A DNA stretch of 64,000 nt, taken from positions 152,688 through 216,687 of the forward strand of contig NZ_LXEP01000011.1 in the NCBI RefSeq assembly GCF_001654835.1. Direction: 5' to 3'. The notes under the pieces are model-generated. The model had not been told where the DNA came from and did no database searches. It saw only the letters and a list, made by a program, of their open reading frames with translations. The DNA comes from Buttiauxella gaviniae ATCC 51604 (GTDB lineage: Bacteria > Pseudomonadota > Gammaproteobacteria > Enterobacterales > Enterobacteriaceae). Made by a program: the position numbers and the translations under genes. Positions 61,901 through 64,000 of the stretch are shown here, piece after piece; positions within the stretch are counted from its first letter, which is position 1; every line of letters starts with the position of its first letter.

Positions 61901-64000
61901 GTGTTATCAGGGGTAACCGAATCAATGGTAATTACAGCTTCCACTTTGAGATCAACAACCACAGTCCTGTCCGCATGCGCGGTTGCCGTGTTATTGGCAT
62001 TATCAGTTGCTGTCACAGTTGCCGTAAAGTGCGGGTCGACCATCAGGTCATGAGTACTAACCTCTTTATGCCACACCAGATTGCCATTGGTGTCTTTGGT
62101 AACTTCTGTTGTCAGATCATTACCGTTAATCACCAGGTGAACAACATCACCTTCTTTTACGTCATCGCCGACGGTACCTGAAACTTTAGTGAATTCTTTA
62201 TCCGACTCGTCACCATTGATCATATCGTCGCCGGTCACCTTATCGATGGTGATGGATGCATCCGCTTGCAGATCAATACCAATATGGTTGGTAACCTCGA
62301 AATGATTTTCGTTACCGGCGGCGTCGTGCGCCACTACATGGGCAATCGGATTCGGGTCGGCTAACAGATCTTTAGTCGGCACATCTACGCTATAACCCAA
62401 AGCGCCATGTTGATAAGGCAGCTTAATCACTGTGGTTTCATAGGATTGGTTATTGACGGTGATGATGACTTTATCGCCTTCATCAATCTGGCCAGTCGCA
62501 GTGCTGCTCACCGTACCAGTGATTTTGGTGGTGGTTTGTCCCGATTCATCGTAGTTAATTATATTGTCGCCGGTCACCGGGTTAGTAGTGATATGACCTT
62601 CAGCGTAGTTATCAATATGCACGGTGTGATCGGTGGTAGCGGTCACTTCGTTACCGGCAGCGTCATGAGACGTAACACGGGCGATAATTTTCATATCACC
62701 ATCAAGATGTTGCTGGTTATCACCGAATGCTGAAGAATCTACCGGGATCTGGTAACCGAGATGGCCGTTACCCAAATCAACGACATTTCCACCATAGAAA
62801 TGGCCATTAATCTCGATGGAAACCTTATCGCCAACCTGGGCATCTCCACCGACATCACCGGTGATCAACTGCTTCGGCGTGGACAATTCATCGTGATTCA
62901 GAACTGGGCCTGCGGTAAGTTCATGAATGCTGATAGTGGCATCGGCATGAGTATCGAGCGTGATTGTCGTGTGCTCGATCGCCACCGCCTCGTTATGAGC
63001 CGTATCGTGACTGGTCACTTTTACCGTCACGTCATTGTTACCTTCGATCAGCACACCAGTCGGGATTTTCGCTTCGTAATAAAGGTGACCTTGCGGGTCA
63101 GCAAAAATAGTCCCGTGGACGGTTGTCTTGCCAACAGTCACGTCCACCGCATCGCCGATGTGCGCGTCTTTACCGGTGATTCTTCCTGTTACCAGGGTTT
63201 CATGCTTTGACTCACCGGCGTTAACGACGTCGTCACCCGCCACAGTGTTAATCGACACACCATTGTAGGCATGGTTATCAACGTGAATGGTGTGTTCACT
63301 GACAACAATAGCTTCGTTGCCGGCAGCGTCATGAGATACAAGCGTGGCCTTAACAGAAACATCTTTATTCAGAATAGTTTTGTTATCACCGAATTCTGTC
63401 GAAGGAACCGGGATTTTGTAGCCCAGTGTACCTTTCCCGTCATGCATATCCTCAACGCGACCACGATAATAGTGCCCGTTAATCTCGAGTGTGACTTCAT
63501 CGCCAATCTGCGCATCACCACCGACAACGCCCGTGATGGTTTGATTATGGTGGCCTAATTCAGTGTGGTTGAGAATATTGTCACTGGTGGCGTCATTAAT
63601 GGTGACGGAGTTATTTGCATGGGTGTCAACGGTGACGGTTTTATGCTCAGTCGCGATTGCAGTGTTACCAGATGCATCTACACCGGTGACCATCACCTGC
63701 ACGTCGTTGCTGCCTTCATTCAGCACTGCCGTCGGGACCGGTACTTCGTAACGCAGCTGGCCGTTATTATCCACCACCACGCCGTTGTAATTATGACCGT
63801 TAACACTGACCACCACGTGGTCACCCGCCTGCGCATCACCGGTCACATTACCGCTGATAAAGGTCGGCATGCGACCTTCATGTGCGTTGACAATGTTATC
63901 ACCCGCCACGGTGTCGATAGTGACGGCGTTATGCGCCTGCGTATCCAGCACCACGGTTTTGTGCTCAACGGCAATCGCGGTGTTACCGGACGCATCCACA
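55951..64000 (-). CDS. Giant LapA/BapA-like repeat adhesin, C-terminal part (5' end outside window)
   Basis: Surface adhesin, open for 2683 codons to the window edge with no start inside; the true size is larger. The visible part is a tandem array of about 23 immunoglobulin-like repeats of about 105-115 residues. Each starts like VDTxIxAxITxDPVAGNDVI and contains TGxVxxDAxxGDxVxVxVNG and GHDxAGN-like ends. The C-terminal six (56700-58640) are nearly identical, spaced 321 or 327 bp. A proline-threonine-glycine hinge (PGYPSGGNTGGTTTTPP) lies near 60600-60680. The last 130 residues are His/Asp-rich (SHHAANAHSHDNGLSNLFDD) and end PEHYHS, the expected place for a type I secretion signal. LapG and LapD lie next to it. 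The LapG cleavage site would be in the missing N-terminus. Confidence 0.93.
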   Translation of the reverse strand, partial: VDASGNTAIAVEHKTVVLDTQAHNAVTIDTVAGDNIVNAHEGRMPTFISGNVTGDAQAGDHVVVSVNGHNYNGVVVDNNGQLRYEVPVPTAVLNEGSNDVQVMVTGVDASGNTAIATEHKTVTVDTHANNSVTINDATSDNILNHTELGHHNQTITGVVGGDAQIGDEVTLEINGHYYRGRVEDMHDGKGTLGYKIPVPSTEFGDNKTILNKDVSVKATLVSHDAAGNEAIVVSEHTIHVDNHAYNGVSINTVAGDDVVNAGESKHETLVTGRITGKDAHIGDAVDVTVGKTTVHGTIFADPQGHLYYEAKIPTGVLIEGNNDVTVKVTSHDTAHNEAVAIEHTTITLDTHADATISIHELTAGPVLNHDELSTPKQLITGDVGGDAQVGDKVSIEINGHFYGGNVVDLGNGHLGYQIPVDSSAFGDNQQHLDGDMKIIARVTSHDAAGNEVTATTDHTVHIDNYAEGHITTNPVTGDNIINYDESGQTTTKITGTVSSTATGQIDEGDKVIITVNNQSYETTVIKLPYQHGALGYSVDVPTKDLLADPNPIAHVVAHDAAGNENHFEVTNHIGIDLQADASITIDKVTGDDMINGDESDKEFTKVSGTVGDDVKEGDVVHLVINGNDLTTEVTKDTNGNLVWHKEVSTHDLMVDPHFTATVTATDNANNTATAHADRTVVVDLKVEAVITIDSVTPDNTLNGEELHHKYTLVSGTLTGEMKPGEEVTLKVNGKDYHGTVELDSQGNMVYNVLVDTTDLHQDPNIHASINVIDDALNHKLATADHHVGIDDHANASLTINVVSGDNILNQADQTHPTTTINGTVGGDVHRGDTVHVMVNNTDYAATVEPQTHLNGALGYSVDVNTADLLANGHIDATVSTEDKHGNTITVHTDHDVARDDGAQATISIDTVAGDDWLNNVEAHQDHTTITGKVTGDVHLNDIVDLEVNGQHYYGSVVAQGNGLGYSINVSTDDLLAGGDKPILHASVTGYDDAGNTFLATADHEVAIDTLADVQIKADTANANNNNGPDYYIVTGHVKGDDVHEHDHVLITVGTKTYDTEVIRLSDGKLGFSQNVDDPKYVAAHPDITVQISGTDPHGNPIMATDHIHANVPGYPSGGNTGGTTTTPPHYDPPHAVITISPIAGNDVINKVESEKGTTTIRGTVTGDVHAGEFVTLHIGNQDIPVKVVDRPHLPGELGYEIEVDTKLLMAHPDISVTATAHNGAGDTAAVGVQKTVLVDTHVTAEIHLDNIAGDNVINILESKSGTTTVSGTVNGDGIHNGSNVTIMVDGHPVTTQVFTDSNGVMRFSKDISVNDLRHTPDITVSVTGHDDQGNTFTATDGKTITVDTEVKAEVAIDSVTGDNILNLHETQQATTTITGHVSGDVHPGEHVTLTVNGQVYQNVEIGQDLKYAVDVKTSDLQLGNEIKAEVTGHDDHGNSTTGHATAQYSTDISAAATITTNTVSGDNILSAKDLSADKTQISGTVGGDAAVGDKVTVTLNGVTETADVKLDSLTGKLVYTLEVDTHNLKVQLESQHTDKPEIIVTVTGQDNAGNDFSQDVHKVITIDDHANVTLTFDNVTQDNILNIEESNQPTTQISGTVTGDVKDGGTVILTVNGNERPVTIHGDPTNGFTFKLDVPTSDLLTNQTITYKVTGVDGVGNTLTVNDTNTIAIDHDVKNEVHIATVAGDDKVNIAEHSNPTTMITGTVSGDAQDGDTVTLMLNGKPVVGGDYILHNGQKTFEIAVDNSLLKETDNTLDVTLAGHDTSGNLYTSTDTHTITLDTTIGAHITLAPVATDDVINAKESDHVSVTGTVAPDGDAKLGDEVSVMVNGKTPFVGKVIDLDGQGHLGYDIHVDKGLLQEGKNTFDVSIKATDDAGNEITVHDGHEVQMDTQLAATITLDPVAANNVVNAAAVDHVSVTGTVSTDSDAHVGDKVTVTVNGHSFTGVVQDINGHPGYDIPVDKTLLHEGTNTFDVSIDATDKAGNAIIVHAGHDVQVDTQIAASITLDPVAANDVVNAAALDHVSVTGAVSTDSDAKLGDEVTVKVNGHSFTGVVKDINGHPGYDIHVDKGLLHEGDNTVAVSIRATDGVGNAITVEASHTVHVDTEINATITIDPVAGDDIINAAEVDNVSVTGTVGTDVDAHVGASVIVTVNGTTFTGAVIDLDGKGHLGYNIPVDKTLLLEGDNTVGVSIDATDSAGNATIVETTHTVHVDTEINASITLDPVGTNDVVNAAAFDHVSVTGAVSTDSDAQLGDKVTVKVNGHSFTGVVQDINGHPGYDIHVDKGLLHEGTNTFDVSIDATDKAGNPITVHTGHDVQVDTQIAATITLNPVAGNDVINASELDHVSVTGAVSTDSDAQLGDSVTVKVNGHSFTGVVQNINGHLGYDIPVDKALLHEGKNTFDVSIDATDKVGNPITVHAGHDVQMDTHADAKITIDKVTGDDHIDSQEARHHVTHITGQIDSADVHNNEHINVTINDKHYDVILHEDNGHLTYDVPVNTNELHIGKNSVGVSVIANDDHGNTNVIHQNADFTMDDPSHRGKHDVDGSDKSHHAANAHSHDNGLSNLFDDSHDTFSFNLAHDSKGHHGDESLKIFTGKENHGNEKVDLSDLAHELHEGTDITQMIKGGDAHHGKGGASAADAPSVTPTHGGDAHHASFDSAGAATHSLDHLIPKPEHYHS

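Noticed and set aside
56029..63751. Many long plus-strand frames opposite the adhesin, up to 190 codons
   Set aside because: They recur with each repeat of the minus-strand adhesin and lack starts or domains; they are antisense shadows of a repetitive gene.

Overview
The window is a chromosomal segment of an enteric gammaproteobacterium (family Enterobacteriaceae, GC near 50%). The backbone order aas - omrA/omrB - galR ... lysA - lysR - ygeA ... kduD ... yqeF matches the E. coli 64-min region, and ERIC and REP repeats are present. The pectate-oligomer genes and the Lap adhesin locus point away from E. coli itself. A Buttiauxella-, Kluyvera- or Lelliottia-like genus is an inference only.

Region 1 (1-3353): the 5' part of aas (minus strand), the tandem sRNA genes omrB and omrA, and galR with an upstream GalR-type operator. 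Region 2 (3354-16436): an accessory block between galR and the lysA group. It holds an orphan Hcp gene, a putative membrane-active effector and two decayed tandem copies of a small membrane protein (candidate immunity). Next come a GNAT acetyltransferase, a UxuR/ExuR-like GntR regulator and a GH1 glycosidase with a decapitated PTS IIC gene, joined abruptly to a degenerate vapC. A five-gene class II microcin cluster follows (precursor, small membrane protein, CPBP membrane protease, CvaA-like and CvaB-like exporter), then an ERIC element. Region 3 (16437-21803): an AscG-like LacI regulator with two perfect 18-bp palindromes upstream, then lysA/lysR, an MFS exporter and ygeA.

Region 4 (21935-32939): a KdgR-type oligogalacturonide regulon: kdgF, togMNAB, two ogl genes, kduD and the porin gene kdgM, with gaaac/gtttc palindromes before the transcription units. 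A wzz/fepE-like gene lies among them. kduI, which follows kduD in E. coli, is absent from this window.

Region 5 (33430-64000): yqeF, then a dense cyclic-di-GMP and adhesion block. It has a GAF-GGDEF protein and a complete Wsp-like chemosensory operon: Cache-MCP, CheB with a degenerate receiver, CheR-TPR, CheA-REC, lone REC, Hpt-REC-REC-GGDEF, CheW and a small CheW-like protein. A MASE1-type EAL protein follows. On the plus strand an apparent operon encodes GGDEF-EAL, two periplasmic solute-binding proteins, LapG protease and LapD receptor. Facing it on the minus strand is the 3' end of a giant repeat adhesin (about 23 immunoglobulin-like repeats in 2683 visible residues), followed downstream by a small conserved protein gene. 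The likely logic is that a periplasmic signal adjusts c-di-GMP, LapD senses c-di-GMP and sequesters LapG, and the adhesin stays on the surface. The adhesin N-terminus and its type I secretion genes lie beyond position 64000 or elsewhere.
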